64,000 bases of DNA from positions 60,183 to 124,182 of the forward strand of contig MKST01000007.1 in assembly GCA_001897355.1 (NCBI GenBank), read 5' to 3'. The position numbers and the translations under genes are program-made. The number at the start of each line of letters is the position of its first letter. Position 1 is the first letter of the stretch. The notes below the pieces were generated by a model. The model worked only from the letters and a program-made list of their open reading frames with translations. It did no database searches and had not been told where the DNA came from. Of the stretch, positions 49,996 through 60,126 are shown piece by piece. This stretch comes from Solirubrobacterales bacterium 67-14. Its GTDB lineage: Bacteria > Actinomycetota > Thermoleophilia > Solirubrobacterales > 70-9.

Positions 49996-50580
49996 ATGAA
50001 GGTCCTGGCCATCGTCGGCAGCCTTCGAAAGAACTCCTTCTCGGAGCAGGTCGCCCGCGCCGCGGGCGACCTCGCCCCGGAGGGCGTGGAGCTCGAGATC
50101 TATCAGGGCCTCGCCTCGGTCCCGGCCTACAACGCCGACCACGACCCGGCGGCCGAAAGCCCGGAGCCGGTCGCGGCGGAGGTCGAGGATCTGCGCGCGC
50201 GGATCAACGCGGCCGACGCCCTGCTGATCGTGACCCCCGAGTTCAACGCGGGCCCTCCCGGCTACCTGAAGAACGCGATCGACTGGGCCTCGCGACCGCA
50301 CAAGGCCTCGTCGCTCGCCGGCAAGCCGGCCGCGATCGTCTCCCAGAGCCCGATGCCCTTCGGCGGGATCTGGGCCAACCAGTCGATCCGCAAGTCGTTC
50401 ACGATCACCGGCACCCCGACCGTCGAGCGTGAGCTGGCGATCGGCAAGGTCGACGAGAAGATCGAGGATGGCCGCCTGGCTGACGACCAGGCCCGGGCCG
50501 ATTTGACGGCCCTGATGGCCGAGTTGAACGAACTGGTCGCGGTGATCGCCGACCAGGACCAGGAAGCCGTTCCCGCGTAG
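49996..50580 (+). CDS. NADPH-dependent FMN reductase (ChrR/SsuE-like flavodoxin fold)
   Basis: 194 aa. KVLAIVGSLRKNSFSEQVARA at the start gives the FMN phosphate loop; TPEFNAGPPGYLKNAIDWASRP is the family signature (usually PEYN...LKN.IDW). It reduces quinones, azo or nitro compounds, or chromate-like acceptors. A GTG two codons upstream overlaps the yceI stop (GTGA), but the ATG at 49996 has better ribosome-site spacing. Co-control with yceI by MarR fits an electrophile or quinone stress response. Confidence 0.92.
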   Translation: MKVLAIVGSLRKNSFSEQVARAAGDLAPEGVELEIYQGLASVPAYNADHDPAAESPEPVAAEVEDLRARINAADALLIVTPEFNAGPPGYLKNAIDWASRPHKASSLAGKPAAIVSQSPMPFGGIWANQSIRKSFTITGTPTVERELAIGKVDEKIEDGRLADDQARADLTALMAELNELVAVIADQDQEAVPA

Positions 50581-50595
50581 GTAGATAATTCTGGC

Positions 50596-51771
50596 ATGAG
50601 CCGGACCGACCGACCGCCATCAGCATGCGATATCGCGGTGGTGGGCGGGGGCATTCTCGGCCTGGCGGTCGCGCGTGAGCTGAAGCTGCGCGAACCGGAT
50701 GCCTCGGTCTGTCTGCTCGAAGCCGAAGACCGGCTGGCGGCGCACCAGTCGTCGCACAACTCCGGGGTGGTTCATGCCGGGGTCTACTACGCACCCGGTT
50801 CGCTCCGGGCGAAGCTCTGCGTCGAGGGTGCGGGCCGGCTGCGCGACTACTGCGCCGAGCACGGCCTGCCCTGGCGGGCGAGCGGCAAGCTGATCATCGC
50901 CACCGACGAGAGGGAGATCCCCCGCCTCGACGAGCTGGAACGTCGGGCCCGGGCCAACGGGGTCGATGGGCTGACGCGGGTGGACGCAGCGGAGATCGCT
51001 GAGATCGAACCGGCCGCGCGCGGCCTGTCGGCCCTCCACTCCCCCGCCACCGCGGTCACCGACTTCGCCGCGATCGCCGGCGCCTTCGCCCAGGACTTCG
51101 AAGCGGCCGGGGGAACGATCCACCTGGGCACGCCCGCCTTCGATGACCTGCAGGTCGCATGCGGCAAGGCCGTCTTCTGCGCGGGCCTCCAATCGGACCG
51201 CCTCGCACGGGCCCGCGGGGGCTCACCCGAACCCCGGATCGTGCCGATCCGGGGTGGCTACCTCCAGGTCCGGGCCGAACGGGCCGACCTGGTGCGCGGC
51301 AACGTCTATCCGGTGCCGGACCCGGACCTGCCCTTCCTCGGCGCCCACCTGACGCGGACCTTCGACGGAGCGCTGTTGATCGGTCCGACCGCGATGATCG
51401 CCGGCGCCCGGGATGCCTACCGGGTCTCGAAGCTGCGCCGCCGCGACCTCGGTGAGACACTGCGCTGGCCCGGCACCTGGGCGCTCATGCGCCATCACTG
51501 GCGAGCCAGCTTGGGTGAGGCTGCCAACTCGCTGCGGCCGGCTCGACTGGCCGAGCAGGCAGCCCGGATGCTGCCCGACCTGACCGCCGCCGACGTCGTC
51601 CCAGGACCCTCGGGCGTCCGGGCCCAGGCTCTCGACCGACGGGGCAACCTGGTCGAGGACTTCCTCATCGAGCGGATCGGCGACGACGTCCACGTGCGGA
51701 ACGCACCTTCTCCGGCGGCGACGTCGTCGCTGGCCCTGGCCGACCTGGTGGCCGACCAAGCCCTGGGATAG
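50596..51771 (+). CDS. lhgO: L-2-hydroxyglutarate oxidase
   Basis: 391 aa FAD-dependent oxidase of the LhgO/L2HGDH family. VVGGGILGLAVARELKLREP binds FAD, SSHNSGVVHAGVYYAPGSLRAKLC is the family signature, and the C-terminal RAQALDRRGNLVEDF matches. It oxidises L-2-hydroxyglutarate to 2-oxoglutarate. A GATAAT/TAGATA box lies 6-8 nt before the ATG with no ribosome site, so it is probably expressed from its own leaderless promoter despite the 15-bp gap after the FMN reductase. Confidence 0.92.
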   Translation: MSRTDRPPSACDIAVVGGGILGLAVARELKLREPDASVCLLEAEDRLAAHQSSHNSGVVHAGVYYAPGSLRAKLCVEGAGRLRDYCAEHGLPWRASGKLIIATDEREIPRLDELERRARANGVDGLTRVDAAEIAEIEPAARGLSALHSPATAVTDFAAIAGAFAQDFEAAGGTIHLGTPAFDDLQVACGKAVFCAGLQSDRLARARGGSPEPRIVPIRGGYLQVRAERADLVRGNVYPVPDPDLPFLGAHLTRTFDGALLIGPTAMIAGARDAYRVSKLRRRDLGETLRWPGTWALMRHHWRASLGEAANSLRPARLAEQAARMLPDLTAADVVPGPSGVRAQALDRRGNLVEDFLIERIGDDVHVRNAPSPAATSSLALADLVADQALG

Positions 51772-51843
51772 CCGGAACGGCGCAACGCCGGGCGGTCGGT
51801 GAATTGGCCCTGCACGCGGTCGATCGCGCATATCCTCCCAGTG

Positions 51844-54723
51844 ATGGAGGCGCGCACGGCACCGGGGAGAACCACGGAGCTGCTCGAGCGCGACCGCGAG
51901 TTGACCGCGATCGAGCAGGCACTGGCCGCTTCCGCCGGCGGAAGCGGGCGGGTGGTGCTGATCGAGGGAGCGGCCGGCAGCGGCAAGAGCGCCCTGATCG
52001 GTGCCGCACGGGAGAAGGCCGCACGCGACGGACTGCGCGTGCTCGGCGCGAGCTCCAGCGAGCTGGAAAGCGAGTTCGCGTTCGGGTGCATCCGTCAGCT
52101 ATTCGAGCCGACGCTGCGGGCCGCGTCCTCGGAGAATCGCCGGGAATTGTTGGCCGGGGCGGCGGCGCCCGCCGAGCGCATCGTGGCGTCCGACGGCATC
52201 GTGGCCGATCGCACCGTCGAGCGATTCGCGGCCCTGAACGCGATCTACTGGCTGGTCGCCAACCTGGCCATGACCGGGCCGGTGCTGATCCTGGTCGACG
52301 ACCTGCATTGGGCCGATGACGCATCGATCCACGCGCTTGCCTTCCTTGCTCGCCGGATCGCCGAACTGCCGGTCGCGCTGGTCCTCGCGCTCCGTCCGCA
52401 GGAGCCGGTCGCCCCTGCCCTCCTGATCGACGACCTGCGTGCGGTGCCCGCGCTCGAACATGTGCTGCCGGCGCCACTGAGCGCGCAGGCCGTTGCCACG
52501 ATCGTCCGGGCAGAGGCACCCGAAGCGTCCGCCGAAGCCTGCGCGGCCTGCCACACCGCCAGCGCCGGCAACCCGCTCTACCTGCGTGAACTGTTGCGCA
52601 CGCTGCACCTGACCGAGACCGAACCGGCCTTTCATTCACCGGATGCCGCGGCGCGAGTGGCCGAGGCATCGGTGCCGACGCTGGCCGACCGGGTCGCCCA
52701 CCGGGTCAACAAGGTCGGTCCGGACGCAACCAGGCTGGCGACTGCGATGGCGGTGCTGGGCGACGGCGGCGCCCTACCCGACGCCGCGCGACTGGCCGGC
52801 GTCGAACCCGACCGGGCCGCCATCGTGGCGCGGCGACTGCACCAGATGGAGGTGCTCGGCACCGAGGATCCGTTCTCCTTCGTCCATCCTCTCGTGCGGC
52901 GATCGATCTACGACCGACTATCGCTGGCCGAGCGCGATGCGGCACATGCCGATGCCGCGGCCCTGCTGACGGAGGCCGGGGCGCCGACCCAGGTGGTCGG
53001 CGCCCATCTGGCCGCGTTGCGCCCGGCCGGCTCCGACCCGGTCGCAACCGGCCTGCTGGCGGCGGCGAGGACGGCGCTCACCCGCGGCGCACCCGAGTCC
53101 GCGATCCGGCTGCTGCGCCGGACCCTCGACGAAGGCTCCTCCGCCCCGCCAAAGGCCGAGATACTGCTCGAGTTGAGCCGCGCGGAGATGATGATCCGCG
53201 ACCCGGCCGCGATCGACCACCTGCGTGAGGCGCTGTCCGAGGCAGCTGACCCGTCGCTGCGTGTCACGGCGACGATCGCCCTCGCCGACGCGCTGTCGGC
53301 CGCGGGCCGCTGGGACGAGCTGCGACCGCTTGTGGAAGACGATGTCCTGGACGGGATAGGTGACGGACAGCGCGAGGTCCTGACCGCGTTCGAAGCCATG
53401 CGGCTGGCCACGATCGGCCACGATCCGCAGCTGATGGGCCGGTTCGAACCGGCCCTCGCCCGCGTGCGCGATCTGGCCGAGGGCCCGGGATGGGGCGCAC
53501 ATGCGCTCGGCGCGGCGATCGCCGGCACGACGGCCGCCCGCGGTGCCGACCCCGGCGAGACGGTCGCGCTCGCCGAACGAGCGCTGCGGGACGGCACCCT
53601 GCTCGGCGATGGCGACGCCGGCGGATGGGCCACCGCCCAGGTCTTCGTGGCGTTGTTCTGCGCCGAGCGTTACGACCGTCTCTGCGAGGTCGCCGACGAC
53701 GTCGAACGGGAAGGCCGGCGGGTCGGGTCGATGCGGGCGCTCACCGGTGGACCCGGATACCGGGCGCTGGCCGCCGACCGACGCGGGGACCTGCGCACCG
53801 CCGAGGCCGAGATCCGTCCCGTGATCGATCTCCTCCTCCAAGCCGATGTGCCGATGTGGGTGGCCACGCTCGTCTTCGTGATCGCTGACACGCTGCTGGA
53901 ACGCCCCGGCAACCGCGACGTGGTCGAGTTGATCGAGGACGCTCCGATCGATCCAGTCTTCCTCGCCACCGGCGGCGGGGCGCTGCTCCGTTACGTGCGG
54001 GGGCGGTCGCGCCTGGCGCGTGGTGAAAGCGAGGCCGGAGTCGAGGATCTCCGGGCCGCAGCGGAGGTGCTGGGAACGCTCGGCTTCGCCCCCAACATGC
54101 TGGCCTGGCGCTCGGAACTCGCGCTCGCCTTGCCACCCGGCGAGCGGGACGAAGCGGCCCGGCTCGCGGACGAGGAGCTCGAGCTCGCCCGCCGGATCGG
54201 GCTGCCGCGCTCGCTGGGCATCGCGCTCCGCGCAAGCGGCCGCCTGCGGGGCAGTGAAGCGGGCGTCGAGGTGCTGCGCGAATCGATCGCCGTGCTGGAG
54301 CAATCGGAAGCACAGCTCGAACAGGCGCGCAGCCACTTCGCACTCGGCACCGCCTTGCGCGGCGCCGGTCAGCCGGTCGAGGCGCGCGAGCAACTGCGCA
54401 CCGCGCTCGACCTGGCGAACCGCTGCGGGGCCGAACTGCTCCTCGAACAGGCTCGGGACGAGTTGCGCGCGGCTGGCGGGCGACCCCGGCGGGTCGCCCG
54501 CACCGGGGCCGACGCGCTCACCGCATCGGAGCTTCGGGTCAGCCGCCTGGCCGCCGCGGGCCGGACCAATGTCGAGATCGCCCAGGACCTCTTCGTGACC
54601 GTGAAGACCGTCGAGACCCATCTCTCGCATGCCTACGCGAAGCTCGGGCTGAGCGGTCGCGGCGCCCGGGCCGGGCTGGTCGGTGCGCTCAGTGACGGGT
54701 CGGCCCCCGTATTCTCGGGGTGA
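51844..54723 (+). CDS. LAL-type LuxR regulator (AAA ATPase plus HTH)
   Basis: 959 aa. The N-terminal ATPase domain has Walker A EGAAGSGKSALIGAARE and Walker B LILVDDLHWADD. The middle consists of helical tetratricopeptide-like repeats. The C-terminus is a LuxR helix-turn-helix (TASELRVSRLAAAGRTNVEIAQDLFVT, VKTVETHLSHAYAKLGL). LAL proteins are large activators, often of catabolic or secondary-metabolite genes. Target and ligand are unknown. TATCCT lies 7 nt before the ATG at 51844; an in-frame codon at 51799 is a weaker start. Confidence 0.93.
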   Translation: MEARTAPGRTTELLERDRELTAIEQALAASAGGSGRVVLIEGAAGSGKSALIGAAREKAARDGLRVLGASSSELESEFAFGCIRQLFEPTLRAASSENRRELLAGAAAPAERIVASDGIVADRTVERFAALNAIYWLVANLAMTGPVLILVDDLHWADDASIHALAFLARRIAELPVALVLALRPQEPVAPALLIDDLRAVPALEHVLPAPLSAQAVATIVRAEAPEASAEACAACHTASAGNPLYLRELLRTLHLTETEPAFHSPDAAARVAEASVPTLADRVAHRVNKVGPDATRLATAMAVLGDGGALPDAARLAGVEPDRAAIVARRLHQMEVLGTEDPFSFVHPLVRRSIYDRLSLAERDAAHADAAALLTEAGAPTQVVGAHLAALRPAGSDPVATGLLAAARTALTRGAPESAIRLLRRTLDEGSSAPPKAEILLELSRAEMMIRDPAAIDHLREALSEAADPSLRVTATIALADALSAAGRWDELRPLVEDDVLDGIGDGQREVLTAFEAMRLATIGHDPQLMGRFEPALARVRDLAEGPGWGAHALGAAIAGTTAARGADPGETVALAERALRDGTLLGDGDAGGWATAQVFVALFCAERYDRLCEVADDVEREGRRVGSMRALTGGPGYRALAADRRGDLRTAEAEIRPVIDLLLQADVPMWVATLVFVIADTLLERPGNRDVVELIEDAPIDPVFLATGGGALLRYVRGRSRLARGESEAGVEDLRAAAEVLGTLGFAPNMLAWRSELALALPPGERDEAARLADEELELARRIGLPRSLGIALRASGRLRGSEAGVEVLRESIAVLEQSEAQLEQARSHFALGTALRGAGQPVEAREQLRTALDLANRCGAELLLEQARDELRAAGGRPRRVARTGADALTASELRVSRLAAAGRTNVEIAQDLFVTVKTVETHLSHAYAKLGLSGRGARAGLVGALSDGSAPVFSG

Positions 54724-54777
54724 TCGGGAGATAATCTCAGGGTTGCCAGGCCCGCTCTGGTCTGTTTGGGTCGATCT

Positions 54778-56745
54778 GTGATCCGAAAGGCACTCAAGAT
54801 GGTGGGGTGGGTCGCTCTCGTCCTTCTGGTTGTGACGCCGGGGGCCCTCGCGCTGGGCCCGACGACGAGTCTGGAAAGCCGCAATTCAGCCGGGACGCGG
54901 GTCGGGGTCGGGGCTGTCGGCACGTTGGTGACCGGTTGGCCTTCGGTCAGTGCCAACGGTCGTTACGTCGTCTTCATGTCGGGTACGGACGGGATCGTCC
55001 CGGGCGACACGAACGGGACATCCGACTACTTCCTGCGCGACCGGCTGACCGGCCAGACGCGCGCAATCGACGTCGGCACCGACGGCAATCTGGTCGGTGT
55101 GAACTACCGGTACCCGGCGGACGTCAGCGCCGACGGCCAGTACGTCGCCTTTCCGGCTCGACCACGGCTTGTAAGTCCCACTGACCCGAGCAGCGTCAGG
55201 GATCTGTTCGTGTGGAATCGAGCGACCGGCGCCCTGAAGCAAATCCCCGCCCCCGGCGGCAACAGCCTCACCCAACTTACGATCGACGCCGATGGCGGAC
55301 GTGTCGCCTTCGCCACTGAAGGGAGCCAGGTCTACGTGGCGGACACGGCTAGCGGCGCCGTGACGCTGGTCAGCCGGACGCCGGGCGGCAGCCCGGGCAG
55401 CAGCGGCTTCTCGGGCAGCCCCGAGATTTCGGCGGACGGGAAATGGGTCTCGTTCACGAGCACGGCCCCCAACCTCTTCACCAGCAGCACGCCCGGCCAG
55501 GAAGAGATCCTCGTCTCCGACTTGGCAACGGGACTGCTCACCAAAGCCAGCGTGGGCAATGGTGGCGCCGAGGGCAACGGTGACTCCTATGCCTCCTCGA
55601 TCAGCGGCGACGGCTGCGTGATCGCCTTTACTTCCGAGGCCACGAACCTGGTAGCCAGCGATGCCGGGACGACCCCAAAGGTCTTCACCCGTGACCGCTG
55701 CGAGGGCACGACCGAACGGGTCAGCCTCACCAACGCGACGACCGACAACCAGCGCACCGGGTCCAATCCCGACATTTCCGACGACGGATGCCTGGTCGCC
55801 TTCACCTCGAGCGCCGTGTACCCGCAACCTCCGTCGGGGTTGGCCGCCGTGTTGCGGGACCGTTGCGCCGGAACCACCACCCGGCTCGACCTCTCGACCA
55901 ACGGCGACCCCGGTGGAAACGTGAGTGGCTGGGTCAAACTCAGCGGAGGCCCAGGCCGCTACGCGGTCTTTCCCAGTACCTCGACCACGCTGGTGGCCGA
56001 CGACGATCCGGGCGGTGAACGGGACATCTTCCTGCGAGACCGGGCCGACCACAACGTCCCGCCGGTCGCCGCGCTGGACGTCGCGACAGACGGGCTCAGC
56101 GTGACCGCGGATGCCACCGGTTCGTACGACCCGGACGGTCCGACCGTAACCGGAACGCTCTCCTTCGGCGACGGCACGCCGGCCGAGGACGGCGTGATCG
56201 CGACTCACAAGTACGCCCAGGCCGGGACCTACAGCGTGACCGCCACCGTCGAGGACACGGACGGCACTTCGGCGACCAAGACCGAGATCGTGACCATCGA
56301 TGACACCGGACCGACCAGTCCGACTGGGCCGACCTCGCCAACCGGACCGACCGGACCGACCGGCAAACCGATCCTGAAGGGGGTGTCGCTCTCGCGCAAG
56401 AAGTTCCAGGTTGCTCCGGCCAAGGGCAAGCCGAAGGCCGGTCAGGGTACGACCTTAACGGTCCGTCTCGCCGCGGCGGCGACCGTGAGCCTGCGCTTCG
56501 ACCGGGTGCTGAAAGGACGCCGCAAAAAGGGCAAGTGCTCGGCCAGAGTGAAGAAGGGGGCCCGCTGCAAGATCTTCCGCAAGGCGGGAAAGCTCTATCG
56601 CAGCCTGACCGCCGGCACGAACAAGGTCGCGCTGAGCGGAAGGATCGGCCGCCGCAAGCTCTCCCCCGGTCGTTACCGATTGACCGTCGCCACCGGCAAC
56701 GAGCAGCGCTCGATCACCCTCACCATCCTGAAGAAGAGACGCTGA
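54778..56745 (+). CDS. Secreted PD40/TolB-like propeller with PKD domain and basic C-terminal domain
   Basis: 655 aa. A signal peptide follows the GTG start (MIRKALKMVGWVALVLLVVTPGALA in outline; an ATG at 54799 and a TTG at 54766 are alternatives). About six WD40-like repeats carry the motif [I/V]SxDGxxVxF. A PKD-type domain (PPVAALDVATDGLSV; TGSYDPDGPTV) comes next, then a collagen-like TGPTSPTGPT linker. The C-terminal domain is basic with two cysteines (GKCSAR, ARCKIF) and ends GRIGRRKLSPGRYRL. Similar basic domains end many secreted proteins of Solirubrobacterales. A wall-associated role is likely. It overlaps the next gene by 1 base. Confidence 0.85.
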   Translation: MIRKALKMVGWVALVLLVVTPGALALGPTTSLESRNSAGTRVGVGAVGTLVTGWPSVSANGRYVVFMSGTDGIVPGDTNGTSDYFLRDRLTGQTRAIDVGTDGNLVGVNYRYPADVSADGQYVAFPARPRLVSPTDPSSVRDLFVWNRATGALKQIPAPGGNSLTQLTIDADGGRVAFATEGSQVYVADTASGAVTLVSRTPGGSPGSSGFSGSPEISADGKWVSFTSTAPNLFTSSTPGQEEILVSDLATGLLTKASVGNGGAEGNGDSYASSISGDGCVIAFTSEATNLVASDAGTTPKVFTRDRCEGTTERVSLTNATTDNQRTGSNPDISDDGCLVAFTSSAVYPQPPSGLAAVLRDRCAGTTTRLDLSTNGDPGGNVSGWVKLSGGPGRYAVFPSTSTTLVADDDPGGERDIFLRDRADHNVPPVAALDVATDGLSVTADATGSYDPDGPTVTGTLSFGDGTPAEDGVIATHKYAQAGTYSVTATVEDTDGTSATKTEIVTIDDTGPTSPTGPTSPTGPTGPTGKPILKGVSLSRKKFQVAPAKGKPKAGQGTTLTVRLAAAATVSLRFDRVLKGRRKKGKCSARVKKGARCKIFRKAGKLYRSLTAGTNKVALSGRIGRRKLSPGRYRLTVATGNEQRSITLTILKKRR

Positions 56746-59700
56746 TGCGCCGCGTGTTCACGCTTGTGGTCCTGGTCCTGCTGACGAGCGCAGCCCACGC
56801 GTCCGCGGCCCAGCCGGACACGAAGGTGGACTTCGAGCGGGTCGCCTCCGGGACCGCGGTGACGACCCAATACGTTTCGCCGGAGGGGGTCGAGTTCGCC
56901 AAGCCCACCGTTTTCGGCCTGCCCGCGTTCGGACTGAACTGTGGCGTCACGGCCCGGAGCGGCGGAATCACCGGCCGTTCCGGTCAGATCGCCTGCCAGG
57001 GCGGAGGCGGGGGCGACGTGACCAATCCGACCGTGTTCAACGCCGCCTTCGAGTTCCGCGAGACCCGCCGCAAGGTCGGCTTCCAGCTGCGAAACACAAC
57101 CCCGGAGTCCGACGGTCGCATGCCGGCGATCGTGCGCTTCTACGGTCCCGGCACCGTGCTGCTGAGCCAGCAGACGATCACCTTTCCCTCCGCTTCGACC
57201 ACGCGAGACGTTTCCTGGGAAATCACCGGCAGCACCCGCATCGCAGCGGTCTGGATCCAGGTCACCGACTCGACCGAGCGCCTCAAGGACGACATCCCGC
57301 CGGTCTACATCGACAACATCTACGCCGCCAAGGACGACGTGCCGCCCCCTCCGGAGTTCGCCCTGGCACTGCAGACGCCGAGCGTTTCCCTCTACGAGGG
57401 ATCGACCGCGAACGCGACCCTGAGCATCCGTCGCTTCAATGGCTCCACCGGGGCCGTCACACCCGGCCTGACCGGCGGTGCGCCAGCCGGGATCACGGGC
57501 GTCCAGTTCACGCCGCCGACGGTGACGGGCCGTGACCCGGTGACCATGAAGATCAGCGCCGGGCTTCCTTTCTCAGGCTCGCGCCAGCTGTTGGTGCACG
57601 GCACCGCCGCGTCTCCCGACGCCGGCACCGCGGCGAACGGCGACCTGATCCAGACCGTGCTCGGATCGCCGGCCCTTTCGCTCAGCAACCAGGGCCCTGC
57701 CACGCTGGTCCGGGGATGCGGCAACCAGCCGGTTCAGGATGAGTTCACGGTCCGCGGCGGGTTTTCGGGGACGGTCAACGTCGGGTTGACCGGCAGCGTC
57801 GTCGGACCGGCTTCGTTCGCCGTCCCATCGCCGAACGTGACTGTCTCGGGCAATGGCACCTATCCCTTCACCGTGTTGGAGGACCCCGACGGCAATCCCT
57901 CCACCCCCGGCAACGGCGGCACCTACAGTGTGCGGGCGACGCCTTCCACGGGCACCGACGTCGGGACCACCGTCACCGCCGGCCGCAGCTACACGATCAC
58001 CGGCATGCAGGTCGACTCCGCCACCAGCCCCTCGGGCAGCGCCATCAACCGCCCGATCAACAGCCTTGGCCCGCAGGCCGTGGTGACCGGCTACCTCCCT
58101 CGCCAGTGCGAGATCGAGTTCGTCGACCAGCATGACGTCAAGTGGCCGATCGTCGACCGGCATACGGTCGAGGTCGGCGGACGCGCCCGCGACCAGTACA
58201 CGCTCCAGGTGCCGCTCCTGGCGACCTCGGGACCGCTGACCGTGAAGTCGGTGAAAACCGGCAAGGCGCTGACCACCACCCCACCACTCGACGTCATCGA
58301 CTTCCGCAACGTATATGGCTCGGCCGCCACGAACGGAGGCATGAACGCCGGCGCACCCGACTACAACTGGGAGGACTTCCGGCGCACCTTCGGCAACGAT
58401 GATGTCGACCGCTGCGTGCTCGGCATGTGCGGCCGTGATCCGGTCGCCGAGAAATACCACCAGAGGTACCTTGGTTTCGTCACCGGTTACAACGGGCTCT
58501 GCGGTGGCTTCGTGATCATGGCGATGCGATTCTTCGGTTTCGACGGGGTCGTGCAGCGCCCCTCCGACTACGAGCCGGGACGCAAACGCGCCTACCAGAT
58601 CTCGAACTTCGCCGATGGAACCCTGTGGAAGCGGGACATCGTCCGCTGGTACGTCGCGCAGCAGGACGCCCCCTTTACGGAAGCCCGTCGGAATGCGCTC
58701 GCCCGCGGCGTAAAGGCCGAGCGTGACCTGCTTCACCGGGTGATCTCGGCCGGTTCGGTCGCTTACATCGTGATCAGCCACACGAAGGACGACGGCACTG
58801 CTGCAAGCCATGCCGTCCTCGCCTACTCGACCAAGGAAAACGTGCCGGCAAGGGGCGGAGAAGTGGCGCCGGTGACGCTGGTGCGCCTGTACGACCCGAA
58901 TCTTCCTTACCAGGCAGCTGACGAGACGACCCCCAACGCGACGACGTCGGCGGCAGATGCGGCCACTTTCGCCGATGTGAGGACGATCCGCATCGACGCC
59001 AACGGCTCCTGGAGCGGCGCCAACTTCCCCTGGAGCGGCGGTAACGATCAGCTCGGCGTGGTCGATTCGATGCCGTCCGACAACGCCACCCTGCCGAGCA
59101 AGTCCTTCCTGCTCTTCTTCACGCTCGACTCGAGTGCGGCCACTCCCGAACTTGCCGGCCTCAAGGCTGATCGCAAAGACATCCTCGGTCCCGACGGCCA
59201 ACCGAAGACGGGTTCGGGCGTGAGCGTCGAAACCATGGACGCGGGCGGCACTCCCGAGCCCCAGTATCTCCTCAAACCCGGCCACACCTATACGGCCTCG
59301 CTGCGCGGTGAGAGTCGCTCGAAGTACATCCAAGGGCAGTACACGAGGCGTGCCGTCGCCACGGTCGAGACGACGACGAAGAAGGGCCAGGTCGACAAGC
59401 TCACGATCAAACCTGGCTCCTCCGAACTCTCATTCGCCACCGGCGCCGCCAAGTGCCACGTCGAGTACGACCTGGCCGGCAACCACGGCCGAGCCGGCCG
59501 CGGTGCAACGATCGCGACCACCGCGACGAAGGGCCACAAGGACAAGGCTTCGCTGGACGGAGGCACGGTCACCTTGAACCACTCCGGGCCGGCGACCACG
59601 GCGGAGTTGACGCTCTCCTCGGTTGGCGAAGGCCTGCCGACCACGGTCGCCACCACCTCGATCCGGGTCGGGGCCGGCCAGCAGCTGAAGGTCGACCCCA

Positions 59701-60101
59701 GGCGCTGGTCGGACCTGGGAGCAGGGGCAAAGTACGTCATCCGCAACCGCAAGGGCAAGGTCGTCCGACACGGCAGGGTGCGGCTGCGGAAGTCCAAGGC
59801 GGTATCGCTGAAGCAGGTGAAGGCCCGGTTGAAGGGTCGTTCGGTGATCGTCAGCGGACGGATCGGCAAGGCTGGCAAGTCACCCGCCCTGGTCGCCGAG
59901 GTCGTCTTCCGGCGCCACGGCAAGGTGGTCGCCCGCAAGGGCGGCACCCTGCGTGGCAAGAAGGCCAAAGCCGGCCGGTTCAAGCTCCGTCTCCGGCTCG
60001 GCCGGGTGCCGAAAGGGGCCAGAGGCCGGGTGACGGTCATGCTCGCCGACGAAGCCAACGACAGCGCCAGCGCCCGCCGCACCGCACGCGTTCGCCGTTG
60101 A
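56745..60101 (+). CDS. Large secreted protein with a papain-like Cys-His-Asp domain
   Basis: 1118 aa. The signal peptide is MRRVFTLVVLVLLTSAAHASA. Several beta-sandwich domains come first (about residues 25-520). A segment near 560-730 then has the order expected of a papain-fold cysteine peptidase: Cys586 in YNGLCGGFVIMAMRFF, His689 in ASHAVLAYS and Asp717/Asn719 in RLYDPN. I know of no named family with this exact arrangement. The C-terminal ~150 residues are basic Lys/Arg-rich Ig-like strands (SGRIGKAGKSPALVAEVVFRR), probably for wall binding. It is translationally coupled to the propeller protein by TGATG. Confidence 0.82.
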   Translation: MRRVFTLVVLVLLTSAAHASAAQPDTKVDFERVASGTAVTTQYVSPEGVEFAKPTVFGLPAFGLNCGVTARSGGITGRSGQIACQGGGGGDVTNPTVFNAAFEFRETRRKVGFQLRNTTPESDGRMPAIVRFYGPGTVLLSQQTITFPSASTTRDVSWEITGSTRIAAVWIQVTDSTERLKDDIPPVYIDNIYAAKDDVPPPPEFALALQTPSVSLYEGSTANATLSIRRFNGSTGAVTPGLTGGAPAGITGVQFTPPTVTGRDPVTMKISAGLPFSGSRQLLVHGTAASPDAGTAANGDLIQTVLGSPALSLSNQGPATLVRGCGNQPVQDEFTVRGGFSGTVNVGLTGSVVGPASFAVPSPNVTVSGNGTYPFTVLEDPDGNPSTPGNGGTYSVRATPSTGTDVGTTVTAGRSYTITGMQVDSATSPSGSAINRPINSLGPQAVVTGYLPRQCEIEFVDQHDVKWPIVDRHTVEVGGRARDQYTLQVPLLATSGPLTVKSVKTGKALTTTPPLDVIDFRNVYGSAATNGGMNAGAPDYNWEDFRRTFGNDDVDRCVLGMCGRDPVAEKYHQRYLGFVTGYNGLCGGFVIMAMRFFGFDGVVQRPSDYEPGRKRAYQISNFADGTLWKRDIVRWYVAQQDAPFTEARRNALARGVKAERDLLHRVISAGSVAYIVISHTKDDGTAASHAVLAYSTKENVPARGGEVAPVTLVRLYDPNLPYQAADETTPNATTSAADAATFADVRTIRIDANGSWSGANFPWSGGNDQLGVVDSMPSDNATLPSKSFLLFFTLDSSAATPELAGLKADRKDILGPDGQPKTGSGVSVETMDAGGTPEPQYLLKPGHTYTASLRGESRSKYIQGQYTRRAVATVETTTKKGQVDKLTIKPGSSELSFATGAAKCHVEYDLAGNHGRAGRGATIATTATKGHKDKASLDGGTVTLNHSGPATTAELTLSSVGEGLPTTVATTSIRVGAGQQLKVDPRRWSDLGAGAKYVIRNRKGKVVRHGRVRLRKSKAVSLKQVKARLKGRSVIVSGRIGKAGKSPALVAEVVFRRHGKVVARKGGTLRGKKAKAGRFKLRLRLGRVPKGARGRVTVMLADEANDSASARRTARVRR

Positions 60102-60126
60102 AGTGCCCGCTTGGTAGGTTCGAACC

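Noticed and set aside
57573..59333. Minus-strand open frame of 586 codons opposite the Cys-hydrolase-like gene
   Set aside because: The plus-strand frame has a signal peptide and ordered domains; this one has none.
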